Positions 46,064 through 59,272 of a stretch of 64,000 nt of DNA are shown here, piece after piece. The notes under the pieces are model-generated. The model searched no databases, was not told where the DNA came from, and saw nothing but the letters and a program-made list of their open reading frames with translations. This DNA comes from Cordilura impudica. Its lineage: Eukaryota > Arthropoda > Insecta > Diptera > Scathophagidae. The stretch is taken from NCBI GenBank assembly GCA_963682025.1, contig OY821519.1, positions 165,932,713-165,996,712 on the forward strand. Direction: 5' to 3'. A program made the position numbers and the translations under genes. Each line of letters begins with the position of its first letter. Position 1 is the first letter of the stretch.

Positions 46064-47630
46064 CGCGCAAGGACGCGCTTAACTGGCGCCCGAGCAGGGA
46101 CCGGCCAATCGCGGTAGGATGTGCCGGATCCTTAAATGTCTTGGCTCGCGAAAAATTTTTTTTTGTGTAAAAAAATATTTTCCTGAAAATCAAAATTGTG
46201 AAAAATTAAAATTTAAAAAAATAAAAATTAGAAAAAATGTGTCGTTTCGCAAGGGAAAATTGCTTTAAGTTTTAAGGAATAAGTGAAAGCTATAGGAAAA
46301 AAGAAGGTTAAAAAATTTTCCTGAAAATAAAAATTGAAACTTTTTAAAGTGAAGGTTATTTTGCAAATTAAATTGAAAAAAATAGAGGGTTCAAAAATAT
46401 TTCCTGAAAAGAAAAATAGAAATTTTTCTAAGTGAAGGTTATATTGCAAATTAATATGAGGAAAAAAGATTTAAAAATATATATCGAAAATTTTTTGGAA
46501 TATGTGAAAGTTTTTTTCCTTTACAAATTAATGAAATTTTGAAAATAAAAAATTACAAAGAAATTATTCATTTGGGTAAATATAAATAGAAGGTGTATAA
46601 AAGCAAATAAAAATTAAAAGAGAATATTTTAAAGGTAAGAAATGAACTACAGGCACTCCAGTGCGCAAAAATTTTTTTCTGTCACCAAAATAAATAAGAA
46701 AAAAGAAAGTGACAATTATGGGCCCTCAAAAAGGACCCAGCGTACTGCTATCCTGAAATCCAGGCCCTCCACTGCGTAAACAATTTTCTGTCACTATAAT
46801 AAATAAATAAAATAAGTTCGCTGTGAAAAACGTGCAGGTCTTCCTTCGAAATACTCAGTCACGAAATAGTGAGATTACAAGGGACTAAAGGGAGCAAAAA
46901 TACTGCATATCCTTACAAGATGTAGTAAACATAAGAACCTACACGACTCAGTACGGATATAGCCACTTAGTATCCACTTCCATAAGAACCTACACAACTC
47001 AGTGAAGATACGGCTAAGTAGTATTCTCACAAGTTGTAGTCACCATAGGAAACTACACAAGAGAAAAAAATCGCGAGCCAAGACCGAATAAACGGAAAAG
47101 TTATAAAATTGTTTCTAAATAAAATTGAAAGTTAAATTGAAATTTGAAAAATAAGAAAAGAACTAAATTTATTGAGAAAGTAAAATAAAAGAAATTAAAG
47201 AAGTTAGAATTAAAACAAATTCTTAAAAAATAAATTTAAAAAGTAAAAACTTGGAAGTGTAATAATACCTTTTTTATTAATATCGTTTTAAATAAAAATC
47301 ACAAATCACATGTACTTCGCAACCCACATGTAATAAACTAATATAATAATAATAACTTGTGCCTAGAATTGAATTGGAACTTCAAGGGTAAGTGCAAGGA
47401 ATCTTTCTAAAAATTTTTGTGAAATTGTGTGTAATCGATATTGAATAAAGAAAGGAAAGTCCTATAAAATAGAACAAAATATATATAAAAAGGCTTGGTT
47501 AAGTTTGTTACTCCCACTAGACTACTATTTCCACACTGACAGAAATGCAAGACCATTTATTTTATAGCTTTTCTTCTTAATAATATAAACTCCCTTTTTT
47601 CGGTTAATACTAAAGGGATATTTGTACGAA

Positions 47631-47789
47631 ATGTATTTTCAGGAGATCGAGGAAAGATTAGAGACAATAGCAATTCTGTATACTGTAGAAGAAGAGGAAA
47701 GGGAAAGGCTGCGAAAATTGATAACTGTTATAACGAGAATAAAACGTATCGCGCGGAGGAAGTACCTAAGGAATAAGAGGGTATTATAA
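47631..47789 (+). CDS. Small frame A, unit 3 copy (52 residues)
   Basis: Starts MYFQEIEERLETIAILY, followed by a Glu run and a basic tail (RIKRIARRKYLRNKRVL). Open despite several substitutions from the unit 1 copy. Confidence 0.5.
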   Translation: MYFQEIEERLETIAILYTVEEEERERLRKLITVITRIKRIARRKYLRNKRVL

Positions 47790-48643
47790 GGAGAAACATG
47801 GAAGGATAAGCACTTTTAAAGGAAAAGGAAAATTGGAGGGAGAGAATATTTGATTTATTTTATTTTGCAATATGGAGCTGATTTTATGGAGAATTATACA
47901 GGGAACAATCTAGATTAACAGTAGACTAATTAAAAATTTTCTTTATATGAAATGCAAAGGACAATTAAGATCGGCAATATAAAATAAAATTTAAATAATT
48001 TGATTTAATCAAATGTGTTATAAACTCAAATAATAATATAGGAAAATCGACCGAAGAGAAGAATTTGTGTGAAGGAATATTTGTTACGTGACCTGTTTGG
48101 CACTAGGGCGATTGGACCGACCAGCTCTACGGTTTTATCTGAGTGTGCATCTATCCCTCAACCCTAGCCTCAGGTTCGCACCAATAAAATTTACTAAGAA
48201 ATATCAAAAAAAAAAAACACTAACACACATCTCGAGTGGGATGAAGATATTGGCCTCCTGTCGCCCTGCCCAACCATGGTCACACTTTATCCAAACTATA
48301 AACTTTGGTGACCCCGAAAATCCGCACTCCTTCACCACTTACCTTTTTTTTATCACCTTACCCCTGTTTAACTAATTTACTCACAAGTATTGATTTTTAT
48401 ACTAAATTTTCAAGACATTAATTTTATTACATAACTTCGTTCCTTAATCTACTTTATATTGCTATACATTACTCATCATTATTGACTTAACAAACAAAAT
48501 TGTTCCTTGTAACAAATGCCAAATTAATTTTTTTCTTAGCTAATCTCTCTGACACCTCCCAGCCGCAGACATCTCAAATCTTTCGTCTATTTTCAAAAAA
48601 AAAAATTTTTACTTTCTCCATTTATTTTTTTTCTTTTTTTACT

Positions 48644-48754
48644 ACCGACACGCCTTGCTATCACCCTACGTTGAAGGAGCTCCCTAAAGATATCGGTTCC
48701 GCAGGTAAATATGCATACACGCTTCGCTCGACTATTATAACCGGAGGTAAATAA
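48644..48754 (+). CDS. Small frame B, unit 3 copy
   Basis: TDTPCYHPTLKELPKD to IITGGK, open to TAA. The upstream frame is open back to about 48500 but is low-complexity Phe-rich. Confidence 0.3.
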   Translation, partial: TDTPCYHPTLKELPKDIGSAGKYAYTLRSTIITGGK

Positions 48755-51263
48755 TTCTTTTTCTCTAGACTAGTACTCCGGTTGGTCCGTTTAACACAAA
48801 ATAAATATATGCTTACAACTATGCTTAATTAACATGCACTAACTCACTCCTAAAACTAACTATAATAATTATAATAATTTCTCCTTTTGTTTGTTTTACC
48901 ATAATATTTTCTCCTATATTTTTTTTACATTGAAATTTTAACTATACTTTTAAATTATTTTCAAATTACTTTTTATATTTCGTTTCCGGGTATAATTTAG
49001 TAATTTTTATAATAATTTTTTCTTTCCGGTTCCTATTATCACATAATTTCAAATTTTATTTATGTTAGATTTTTGCATTTCGTTCAGGACACAATCCGAT
49101 AAGTTTTATACTTTCATATTCTTTCTGTTGATTCATTTATTCCTAAATAATTTCAAGCTTTTTCAGGTTGAATTTTTAATAAAATACTCTCAACACAAAT
49201 AATATCAATTACTTTTCAGGTTAATTTTTTTTATAAAATACTCTCAATAGAAATAATTTTAAGTTCTTTTCAGGTTAAATTTTTCCGTTTTTTCCCGTTT
49301 CAGGGTAGAATTTAAGTTTTGCTTGACAGGCCACACACATGGATACATACAAATAGGTTACCTGTTTCCTTTTTGCTTCGTTAGAGCCTGCGACCTTTTT
49401 CTGCGGGTGTACTCACCGGAAGTGTCTCTATACAAAATACCCTTAATTCCTTGACTTGATCGCACTTCAGGACACGTTCCATTCACCAACTGTATGGCTT
49501 GGTAACCTTTTGTTCCTATATTCTATATTGTCCAAAACACACACAACCATTACTTGACAACCCGTTACATTTTCTCCTCTTATTCCCAACACTCACCTAT
49601 ATCCTTAATGCTTGATCCTTCACCTTCATTTATCCTTATCCTTTCACGATCACTACACCACACAGACAACCTCTTTTTTAATTATCTCTTCCTTCCCGCA
49701 CACACTAATTTTTTTAAATTTTTTTTACACTTAGAATGCGTTTGTGTTTCTTTTTCTTGTTGTTCACGTCGCCGCTCTAACTATGACTGTATTCTGAAAC
49801 GATCAGAGAGCTAAGCCTCACCCCAAAACTTGTTTGGCATTCCAATATTTTCTATAAACCGGTTTTTCCACTTTCTTTACCTCTTTGTTTAAACTCTAGT
49901 TATCCTTTCCTTAACTTTCTCGAAGGTTCTACCTACCCCCACTTTTTCCTTCCTTTTCCGATCTAGACACCAACCTTATGTACTCCTTTTACTATCGAAA
50001 TTAAACTCACAGCGAAATATCATTTCATTCATAAATACGTCTAATTCCGAATTTTTTTCGTAGTGTATTGCCCACCATCTGGCAACGCCATTCACGATAC
50101 AATCCACATTATTCTTACACGTCGGTGTGACAACTGCATGTTAACGTCATTTTGCGTATTTACATCTAACAGAGAATTATTAAACGTGTTCGCCCCAAAA
50201 ACTAGCTTAAGGTGCTATTACACGATGTGTTTTTTACATATGTACTGTCACTTTTTTATCCATATGAAATTCTTCATGTCTGTCAAAATTGTCTTTTACA
50301 TACGATTCATAGCGTGCATATGTATTTCCGTATGACATAACCTCTAAATGTAAACAACAGCTGATTTAATTTGTAAATTTACAAAAATTTATTGTTAAAA
50401 AAAAGTTATATATATATTTTTTTATTGTTAATTAATACTAAAGAATTTATTTATCTTTCAATATTAATCTTTATAATTTACTCTGTTTTTCTTTCGCCAC
50501 AAGCAGTGTTGTATTTTCATATGTTTGTCATGCAAAAATAGAATCTGTTCTAATTGAAAAATGTACACGTGACTTTCCTCATGTATTGTACATAAACGAT
50601 GTTTCATATGTATCACACGATGTGTACAACTTTTGTTGTGGGAAAATTTGACAGTACATATGTAAAAATCATATCATGTAATAGCACCTTTACAGAAATT
50701 AAACTTAAACAAGATTACTATTGCTTGTTTCGGTTGTGACTGTGCTCGGTGGTTTTGCATGCCCGTTTCTGTCCTGTCACAATGAAGAGAAAAGGACACC
50801 AACCCATATAAAAAAAATAACATTTTATCACCTCTACATTTACTTTCTTCATTTAAACTCAACCTGACACGACAATAATAGCCACACCAGCTACAGTGAA
50901 TATCATTACGTGCAAAAATCCCGATATTTAAAGTTTCAGTTTTAAGGTTTAATATTGCAATGTTTTTTGATAAATTTGTTTTCCTTTTTTCTACTTTCTT
51001 TTATTTTTGGAAATTCAAATTATAAACTATTAAAAATAAATTGAAATTGTACCCTTTTGCAATAATTGTAACTTAAATCGTACTATCGTCTAACACTGTA
51101 ACTTATAATTTATTCTTGTTGTATTAGAATTACAAAAATTAAAAAATTAAATAAATAAACGCGCAGGGTACCGACCGGATTTAATATTTTCCCACTACAA
51201 AAACACTCCATCGTGATCCCACACTCATTTCCCTCGCGTTTAAGTCGAAAGAACTGCGATTTA

Positions 51264-51407
51264 ATGACCGATAGGGATAACGCCGGTGCTGACTTCCTGG
51301 CCAGAGATCCAAAATATTTGCACCAGTTTTTAAATTTTCACGTCACGGTAAACTAGCATTCGACGGTGTCACCGATGCGGTAGTTTCCGAAGAGGCTGCA
51401 TTTTAAC
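51264..51407 (+). pseudogene. Small frame C, unit 3 copy, frameshifted
   Basis: One base is missing after ARDPK relative to units 0-2 and 4, so the frame stops early. Confidence 0.5.
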
Positions 51408-51797
51408 GTATTATAGAGATCTTAGACCTGAGGTTAGCATAAAACACTCATAACTTTTCCTCTTTTAATATTGCAGGGCAAACGACAGCACAAAACCATC
51501 CTTCACCAACTGCTTAACATTCACTGACGCAGCAACGGGTGAGACGCCTCATTTGATTCGCGGCCACCGCAACAAAACTCCAGTTTTGGCAACCCACAGG
51601 ACGCCATAATCTGGTGTGCGTGGACGTTATGTGTCTTCCGTACGTGGGAACTCCCACACCCTGAAGTCTCGTTAGCAGGGCATAAATCTAACTGGACATT
51701 ATGATGCTTGACTGCTTAGGTAAGTGTTTTACAAAAATTCCATTGTTATTTTATCACCGATTGACCCAATTTTGTCTCTATTTCTTCTCATTTGCAG

Positions 51798-52180
51798 GTA
51801 CCTCAAGAGTGGTTCAGATACGATTTACTTTGGGAACTGGATATTATTGGGGAAATGAATTTGTCTATTTGGAGTTGGATGAGACAATTCTACGGTTTTG
51901 AGTGACATATTCGAGGGTTTTGCTGATGCTTGTAAAAATTTGTTTTAAGACAATTACATACACTACTACTCAACCCAGGGCCGAAAGGAAGGAATCACAA
52001 ATTACTACAGCTGAGCTAACCATTGGTCTAATTGCTGGTGACGAAACTTTTCGCAAGTTGAAATGTGGTATTATTGCTTTTGATTATGACTTGCATGTAG
52101 ACTGCGTGTGAGTGCTCCTCATCGTAATTTGTCTGGTAATATTCCCATCACATTGGTAATATTCCCATCATACCGTTGGC
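51798..52180 (+). pseudogene. env-like 3' coding remnant, unit 3
   Basis: As in other units, but the anchor frame is stopped by TGA at about 52110, just before the membrane segment. Confidence 0.5.
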
Positions 52181-52251
52181 TTCATAAATAACACATGAAT
52201 GTTCTACTTTTTTATTCGTATAAGTAGACGGACTTGTACACCCTGGAATGA

Positions 52252-52752
52252 AGTTAATGGAGGATTCAATTTTGATACAAGTAAACAATAGAAGCAACAA
52301 AATCAAAGTTAACACCGTAAATTTTTAGTCTCACTGTAACCACACTGCAAGTCAGCGATTGTTTGTTTTGCGCGTGTTGCAATATGGCACCCATAATTTA
52401 CACGCGCATTGGTTGTTGCGAAATCATGGGAAGTAAATTGGGTTAGCACTCATAAAATTAAGCTGGCATGAGCGAATATTTGCGCACGCAAAATATTGGG
52501 AAACTATAGTATGTTATGGTTCCTATAAAATAAATTTAGAGTAGGCAAAATTATAACTTTATTTTTGAATATATTGGTATGCGGAAGGGAATATCTCTTC
52601 AGTTCAGTTCTAGGCTACGAAGTGATTACTTGTTTTATAAATTTGTTCTCTAAAATAGTTGTGTTGCTTTTTTATTAAGAAGGTGAGGTGGGCCCAATGG
52701 GTGGCCCAACAGTGATAATTTTTTTGACGTGCGCGCATGGACGCGCTTAACT
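52252..52752 (+). repeat. Array LTR d (between units 3 and 4)
   Basis: 501 bp with AGTTAA and TTAACT ends, diverged from LTRs a-c by scattered changes. The following primer site is mutated (TGGCACTCGAGCAGGAACC). Confidence 0.65.
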
Positions 52753-53269
52753 GGCACTCGAGCAGGAACCGGCCAATCGCGAAAGTATGTGCCGGACCCT
52801 TAAACGTCTTGGCACGCGAAAAATTTTTTTTGTGAAAAAAAAAATATTTTCCTGAAAATCGAAATTGTGAAAAAATATGTGATTTCTTAAGGGAAAAATG
52901 CTTTATGTTTTAAAGAATAAGTGAAAGCTATAGGAAAAAAGGTTAAAAAATATTTCCTGAAAATAAAAATTGAATTTTTTTTTAACTGAATATTATTTTT
53001 GAAGGTTATTATCTTAAATTGAAGAAAAAGGAGGGTTAAAAAAATTTCCTGAAAATAAAAATTTAAATTTTTCTAAGTGAAGGTTATATTGCGAATTAAT
53101 TTGAGGAAAAAGATTACAAAATATTTCCCGAAAATTTTTTGGAATATGTGAAAGTATTTTCCTTTACAAATTAATGAAATTTTTAAAATAAAAAATTACA
53201 AAAAAATTATTCTTTTTGGTAACTTTAAATAAAAGGTGTATGAAAGAAAATAAAAATTAAAAGAAAATA

Positions 53270-56065
53270 CACTTAGGTCTGTTTTTATGCGGTTTATTTT
53301 TATGCGGATTTGAAGTTATACGGTTTTAAATTCGAATTTTTTTTTTACTCATTTTATTTATTGAATTTTCAAAATTTTTTCTCGTTTTAAACATTTCTAA
53401 ACGTTGGCATCACTAATGCACAGTAATTTTCAAAATTTAAAAGCAATTTGAGTTTTTTTTTAACGATTTGTACACGATGTGTATATGTATGTGTGAAAGC
53501 AACGAAAGCATATATTATATTTTATATATTATATATTTGTTAGTATTTTTGTCATTCAACCTGAGTGTGAAGCGGTCATTGAACTTGTTACGTGCAAAGT
53601 GGGATGTTTCGTTTTTCATTTGCATCGTACACATTTATAATTTACTTTTTTAAAATATTATTTGAAAAGGTAAGTGCTAAGATATATGCCTTAAATTAAT
53701 GAAATAAAATTTGTTATATTTTTAAGGTTTTTTTTTTTAGATAATGGACACAACTAAAAAAAAAAGACAAGCAATTTCTTTGGAAACAAAAATGGAAATT
53801 TTAAATCGTATAGAAAAGGGTGAAAGGTGTGTTGCTATTGGAAAACATTTTAAACTTGGAGAATCCTCAATAAGAGCAATTAAAAAGAATGAATCTCAAA
53901 CAAAAACATCGGTTAGTTCTGGAACACATCTTAGTTCAAAATTATCATCTTATTCTTGTTTTTCCTTTTTGGAGAAAATGGAGCGAGCTCTTATAATATG
54001 GATTGAGGATCTGACTAAGAAAAAATACCTATTAGTGGTTATTTAATTACAGAAAAGACACTTATTTTGAATGAAAAAATTAAAGAATCGGAGCCATCCA
54101 CATCTAAATAATTTTCGGCAAGCAAAGGGTGGCTTACCGGATTTTTAAAGAGGAATGCACTTCATAACGTTCAAATTAGAGGCGAAATTGCATGATAAAG
54201 ACAGTGCCAGAACCTATCCCGAAATATTATGAGAGATTATCGAAGATGGAGGTTATTGTGCACATCAGGTTTTTAATGCAGATGAAACTGGATTATTCTG
54301 GAAAAATATGCCTAATCGTACGTATATAGCAAAATCTGAAAAAAAAGCTAGTGGGTTTAAAGCAAACAAGGATCGGATAATTTTTTTACTATGCAGTAAT
54401 GCTTCAGGCGATCGAATGTTAAAACCACTGGTAGTAAACAAATTTTTAAGACCACGAGCTTTAAAAGGTTAGGATTTAAAGCGTTTACCCATACATTGGA
54501 TGGCTAATTCCAAAGCCTGGGTAACAACTGCAATTTTTACCGAATGGTTTAACAAATGCTTTGTGCCCGAAGAGAATTTTATATGAAGCAAAAAAATTTA
54601 CAATTTAAAGTTTTGCTTATAGTGGATAATGCTCCTGGGCATCCACACATCGAACATTCCAATGTGAAGGTAGAATTTTTTCCACCCAACACTACAAGTA
54701 TTCTCCAACCATTAGACCAAGGAATTATTTCTACATTTAAAAAATATTATATTTAACATACGTATAAATTTATAGTCAATAAAATAGAAAACGAATCATT
54801 AACGCTAAATGAGCTATGGAAAAAATTTACAATTTTTGACTGCACAATTCATTCTTCATCAGCTGTGTCAGATATAAGACCACACACTTTAAACGCTTGC
54901 TGGAAAGCGGCTTGGCCTGAGTGTGTTATAAATAATACAGGAACTGAAACAGTAACAATATATGACGATATCATAGCTTTGGCACACCAAATCGGAGGAC
55001 AGGGGTTTGATACATTAAATTACAATGATTTGGAAGAATTGCTCGAGGATATTCCATTAAGTGACGATGAAATTATTAATGGCATAACTAAGGAAAATGA
55101 TGACAATCCAGAAAGTGATAGTGAAGAAGAAACTTTACCACCACTTAATGTTCAAACAGTTGGAAAAATTTTGCAAACAATTAATGTATTACAAAATCAA
55201 ATCCTTTTGTACGAACCTGACACTGAAAAAGCCTTAAGACTCAATACTCAAATTTGCTACCTTATGTCGGGATATCGCGAGCAACACAACCAGTTTAAAA
55301 AAACAGTACAACTTAAAAATTATTGACCAATTATTTTGAAAAAACAGATCAAAATCTTCCAAATGAAGACAGTATGAATGCTCCGACCTTATCATCTGAT
55401 ATTGTTTACGTTATTTCATCTAGCGGATATAACGGTGATGATTTAATTTTCATCGAGCGATGAGAGTAATTTTGCACCACTTCCAAAACGGGCCAGAGCT
55501 TTATCAAGTAGTGATTCAGATAATATGTAGTGTTAAATATAAATTAATTTATTTACATGCATTTTTTTGGATTCTAGTTTGCACTTATTTTACTCATTTA
55601 TTTATTTAAATTTATTTTTTACTTTCATAAAACTTGTAACTGTTTTTTCTTTTTTTCTGTTTTTTATGTTTTAAAGTAGATGAATTGTTTTTTGTTTCTT
55701 TTATTTCATAGTTCTTTTGTTTTTGGTATGTAATTATTTAATTTTTTATTTCAATATATTTTTAACTTTTATAAAACTGGTTTAACCAGATAATAAGTCT
55801 GATAAAATGTATTATTTTTTTGTTTTTATGTAAAAAGTGATATTTTTAATAAATGAATTGTTTTTTGGTTATTTTTTTTTATTTTTTTTTCGATTTTTTT
55901 ATGCGATTTTAGTCTAATTTTTAAGCCTTGATTTATAGTTGTGCAGTTTTTGAACTATTCGGAACGGATCATCCATTTTGTATGGAAATTGAGTCTTTTT
56001 TATGCAGATTTCCTTTATGAGATTTTTTTTGAAACGCATCTACCGCATAAAAAAATACCTAAGTG
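53270..56065 (+). mobile_element. pogo/Tigger DNA transposon
   Basis: Terminal inverted repeats start CACTTAGGTCTGTTTTTATG on the left; the right end read inwards starts CACTTAGGTATTTTTTTATG. They are flanked by TA on both sides (53268-53269 and 56066-56067), the expected target duplication. At 2.8 kb it has room for one transposase gene, present but broken. Confidence 0.92.
53744..55326 (+). pseudogene. pogo/Tigger-type transposase, broken
   Basis: A cut-and-paste DDE/D transposase with a CENP-B-like DNA-binding start. ATG 53744 opens a centromere-protein-B-type helix-turn-helix (RQAISLETKMEILNRIEKGE). The second CENP-B-type domain shows KGWLTGFLKRNALHN (about 54125). The catalytic region has FNADETGLFWKN (first Asp, about 54280), LLIVDNAPGHPH (second Asp, about 54615) and ILQPLDQGI (third acid, about 54705). 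A C-terminal part (54865-55326) ends SGYREQHNQFKKTVQLKNY. Several frameshifts and stops lie between these blocks (for example 54044, about 54108, 54196 and 54754). Inactive. Confidence 0.9.
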
Positions 56066-56601
56066 TATTTAAAAGTTAAGAAATTGGTGAAAAATTCTGA
56101 GAAATGCGTAAAAAGTTTTCTGTCACTATAATAAATAAATAATATAAGTTCGCTGTGAAAAACGTAGGTTTTCCTTCGAAATACTCAGTCACAAAAAAAT
56201 TCTGCATATCCTTACAAGTTGTAGTAAACATAAGAACCTACAGGACTCAGTACGGATATAGCCACTTAGTATCCACTTCCATAAGAACCTACACAACTCA
56301 GTGAAGATACGGCTAAGTAGTATTCTCACAAGTTGTAGTCACCATAGGAAACTACACAAGAGAAAAAGTCGCGAGCCAAGACCGAATAAACGGAAAAGTT
56401 ATAAAATTGTTTCTAAATAAAATTGAAAGTTAAATTGAAATTTGAAAAATAAGAAAAGAACTAAATTTATTGAGGAAGTAAAATGAAAGAAATTAAAGAA
56501 GTTAGAATTAAAAAAAAAAGAAAAGAAGTTAGAATTAGAAAAAAAGAATTCTTGAAAAATAAATTTGAAAAGTAAGAACTTGGAAGAGTAATAATACCTT
56601 T

Positions 56602-57907
56602 TTATACCCTATACCACTATGTGGTTTGGGTATAATGACTTTGTGCTGCTGTTTGTAACAACCAAAAATATTTGACCTAGACCCATCTTTAATTATACCG
56701 ATCGAATCAGAATCACTTTTTGAGTTGATTTAACAATGTCCGTCCGTCCGTCCGTCCGTCCGTCCGTCTGTGTGTCCATGTAAACCTTGTAATCAAACTG
56801 CAGGTCGCAAATATGAATATATTTTGATGACATTTGGTATATGAGCTTTTGTCGGCCATGGGATAAACGCTATTGAAATTGGTGAGAATCGGTCCATGTT
56901 CAGACCTAGCCCCCATACAAATTACCCCTATGAAATCGACATAAATTGTCATAAGATCCAAATTGTCATATAGATCTTACTCAAATTGGGTTTGTATGCG
57001 TTCATTACATCCATTAATGAGTAGTCCAAAAATGATTCCTTTGGCCCCACATAGATTGCTTCCCGATCTTCACTTAAATCTATTAAAAACAAAAATAATG
57101 CACTGATTCTTCTCAAATTTTGTTTGTATATATAAGAAAATTATAGTCGGTCTAGACCGACTATACGATACCCTATACCATGCGTTTAGAAACCCTATCT
57201 CTTAGGCCCAACTAACTGGACATAGAAAATAAGCAAAACCAAATTTGGGTGGGATTTTTATTAATTTTTTTGGCTGCAGATATGAAAAAGTTCATATCGG
57301 ATGCTATATCTATATGGGGACTAGGTCCAAAAATGGACCGATCCTGATCATGTTTGGTAAAGTCTCTTGTATTTTGCAAAAATATATACAAACAAAATTT
57401 GAGAAGAATCAGTGCAATATTTTTGTTTTTTAATAGATTTAAGTGAAAATCGGGAAGCAGCTCTATATGGGGCCAAAGGGATCATTTTTGGACTACTCAT
57501 TAATGGGTGTAATGAACGTATATAAACCCAATTTGAGTAAGATCTATATGACAATTTGGATCTTATGACAATTTATGTCGATTTCATAGGGGTAATTTGT
57601 ATGGGGGCTAGGTCTGAACATGGACCGATTCTCACCAATTTCAATAGCGTTTATCCCATGGCCGATAAAAGCTTATATACCAAATGTCATCAAAATATAT
57701 TCATATTTGCGACCTGCAGTTTGATTAAAAGGTTTACATGGACACACAGACGGACGGACGAACGGACGGACATTGATAAATCAACTCAGAAAGTGATTCT
57801 GATTCGATCGGTATAATTAAAGATGGGTCTAGGTCAAATATTTTTGGTTGTTACAAACAGCAGCACAAAGTCATTATACCCAAACCACATAGTGGTATAG
57901 GGTATAA
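56602..57907. mobile_element. Foldback element with arms of about 530 bp
   Basis: Left arm 56602-57134 and right arm 57383-57907 are near-perfect inverted copies; the outermost bases read TTATACCCTATACCACTATG on the left. The loop (57135-57382) contains a 22-bp perfect palindrome (57143-57164, half-site ATAGTCGGTCT). The arms contain a CCGT/ACGG microsatellite and sub-repeats with CTAGGTC..AACATGGACCGAT. Apparent reading frames (such as 56713-56961) are products of the repeat. No transposase; the superfamily is not clear to me. Confidence 0.9.
56738..56780 (+). repeat. CCGT microsatellite in the foldback left arm
   Basis: About seven tandem CCGT units followed by CTGTGTGTCC. The right arm has the interrupted complement (about 57744-57772). 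Confidence 0.9.
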
Positions 57908-58188
57908 TAATAACTTGAGCCTAGAATTGAATTGGAACTTCAAGGGTAAGTGCAAGGAATCTTTCTTAAAATTTTTGTGAAATTCTGTGTAATCGATATT
58001 GAATAAAGAACGGAAAGTCCTATAAAATAGAACAAAATATATATAAAAAGGCTTGGTTAAGTTTGTTACTCCCACTAGACTACTAATTCCACACTGACAG
58101 AAATGCAGGAGCATTTATTTTATAGTTTTTCTTCTTAATAATATAAACTCCCTTTTTTCGATTAATACTGAAGGGATATTTGTACGAA

Positions 58189-58347
58189 ATGTATTTTCAG
58201 GAGATCGAGGAAAGATTAGAGACCATAGCAAATCTGTATATTGTAGAAGAAGAGGAAAGGGAAAGGCTGCGAAAATTGATAACTGTTATAACGAGGATAA
58301 AACGTATCGCGCGGAAGAAGTACCTAAGGAATAAAAGGGTACAATAA
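58189..58347 (+). CDS. Small frame A, unit 4 copy (52 residues)
   Basis: Starts MYFQEIEERLETIANLY and ends RIARKKYLRNKRVQ. Remains open in the most decayed unit. Confidence 0.5.
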   Translation: MYFQEIEERLETIANLYIVEEEERERLRKLITVITRIKRIARKKYLRNKRVQ

Positions 58348-59161
58348 GGAGAAACATGGTAGGATAAGCATTTTTAAAGGAAAAGGAAAATAGGAAGGAG
58401 AGAATATTTGGTTTATTTTATTTTGCAGTATGGACTGATTTTACAGAGAACAATCTAGATTAACAGTAGACTAATTACAAATTTTCTTTATATGAAATGC
58501 AAAGGACAATTAAGATCGGTAATATAAAATAAAATTGAAATCAAATGTGTTATAATCTCCAGTAATAATATAGGAAAATCGATCGAAGAGTGAAATTTGT
58601 GTAAACGAATATTTGTTACGTGACCTGTTTGGCACTAGGGTGATTGGAACGACCAGCTCTATGGTTTTATCTGGGTGTGCATCCATCCCTCAACCCTAGC
58701 CTCAGGTTCGCACCAATAAAATTTACTAAGAAATTACAAAAAAAACAATAACACGCATCTCGAGTGGGAGGAAGATGCTGGCCTCCTGTCACCCTGCCCA
58801 ACCATGGTCACACTTTATCCAAACTATAAATTTTGGTGGCCCCAAAAATCCGCACTCCTTCACCACTTACTTTTTTTTTATCACCTACCCCTGTTTAACT
58901 AATTTACTAAAACGTATTGATTTTTATACTTAATTTTCAAGACATTCATTTTATTATATAACTTCTTTCCTTAATATACTTTATATTGCTGTATATTACT
59001 TATCATTATTGACTTAAAAAACAAAATTTTTCCCTTTAACAAATGCCAAATTAATTTTTTTTAGCTAATCTCTCTGATACCTCCCAACCGCAGAATTCAC
59101 AAATCTTTCGCCTATTTTCAAAAAAAAAAAAAATTTTACTTTCTCTTTTTATTTTTTTGCT

Positions 59162-59272
59162 ACCGACGCGCCTTGCTATCACCATACGTTGAAGGAGCTC
59201 CCTAAAGATATCGGTTCGGCAGGTAAATATGCATACACGCTTTGCTTGACTATTCTAACCGGAGGTAAATAA
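59162..59272 (+). CDS. Small frame B, unit 4 copy
   Basis: TDAPCYHHTLKELPKD ... LTGGK; open but with more substitutions than other copies. Confidence 0.3.
   Translation, partial: TDAPCYHHTLKELPKDIGSAGKYAYTLCLTILTGGK

Larger units (their letters stand above)
38721..46084 (+). repeat. Array LTR c, split by errantivirus 2
   Basis: The LTR occupies 38721-39204 and 46068-46084 (501 bp in total). Errantivirus 2 inserted 17 bp before its 3' end and duplicated CGCG (39201-39204 and 46064-46067). The primer site at 46084 belongs to unit 3. Confidence 0.7.
46085..52251 (+). mobile_element. Array unit 3, internal region
   Basis: Diverged from units 1 and 2 by scattered substitutions and small indels, and closer to unit 0 in its middle part (shared sequence near 50063-50110 that units 1 and 2 lack). 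It has an extra segment near 46815-46870 relative to unit 1, also present in unit 4. Intron-like segment 1 and its flanks are deleted near 51435. Confidence 0.8.

Noticed and set aside
53270..56065. Domesticated CENP-B/jerky-like host gene
   Set aside because: Terminal repeats, TA duplication and multiple stops show an ordinary dead pogo/Tigger transposon.
56713..57816. Two related 82-86 codon frames in opposite orientation
   Set aside because: They are the two arms of the foldback element read in the same sense; the RTDGRTDGRT stretch is the CCGT microsatellite.
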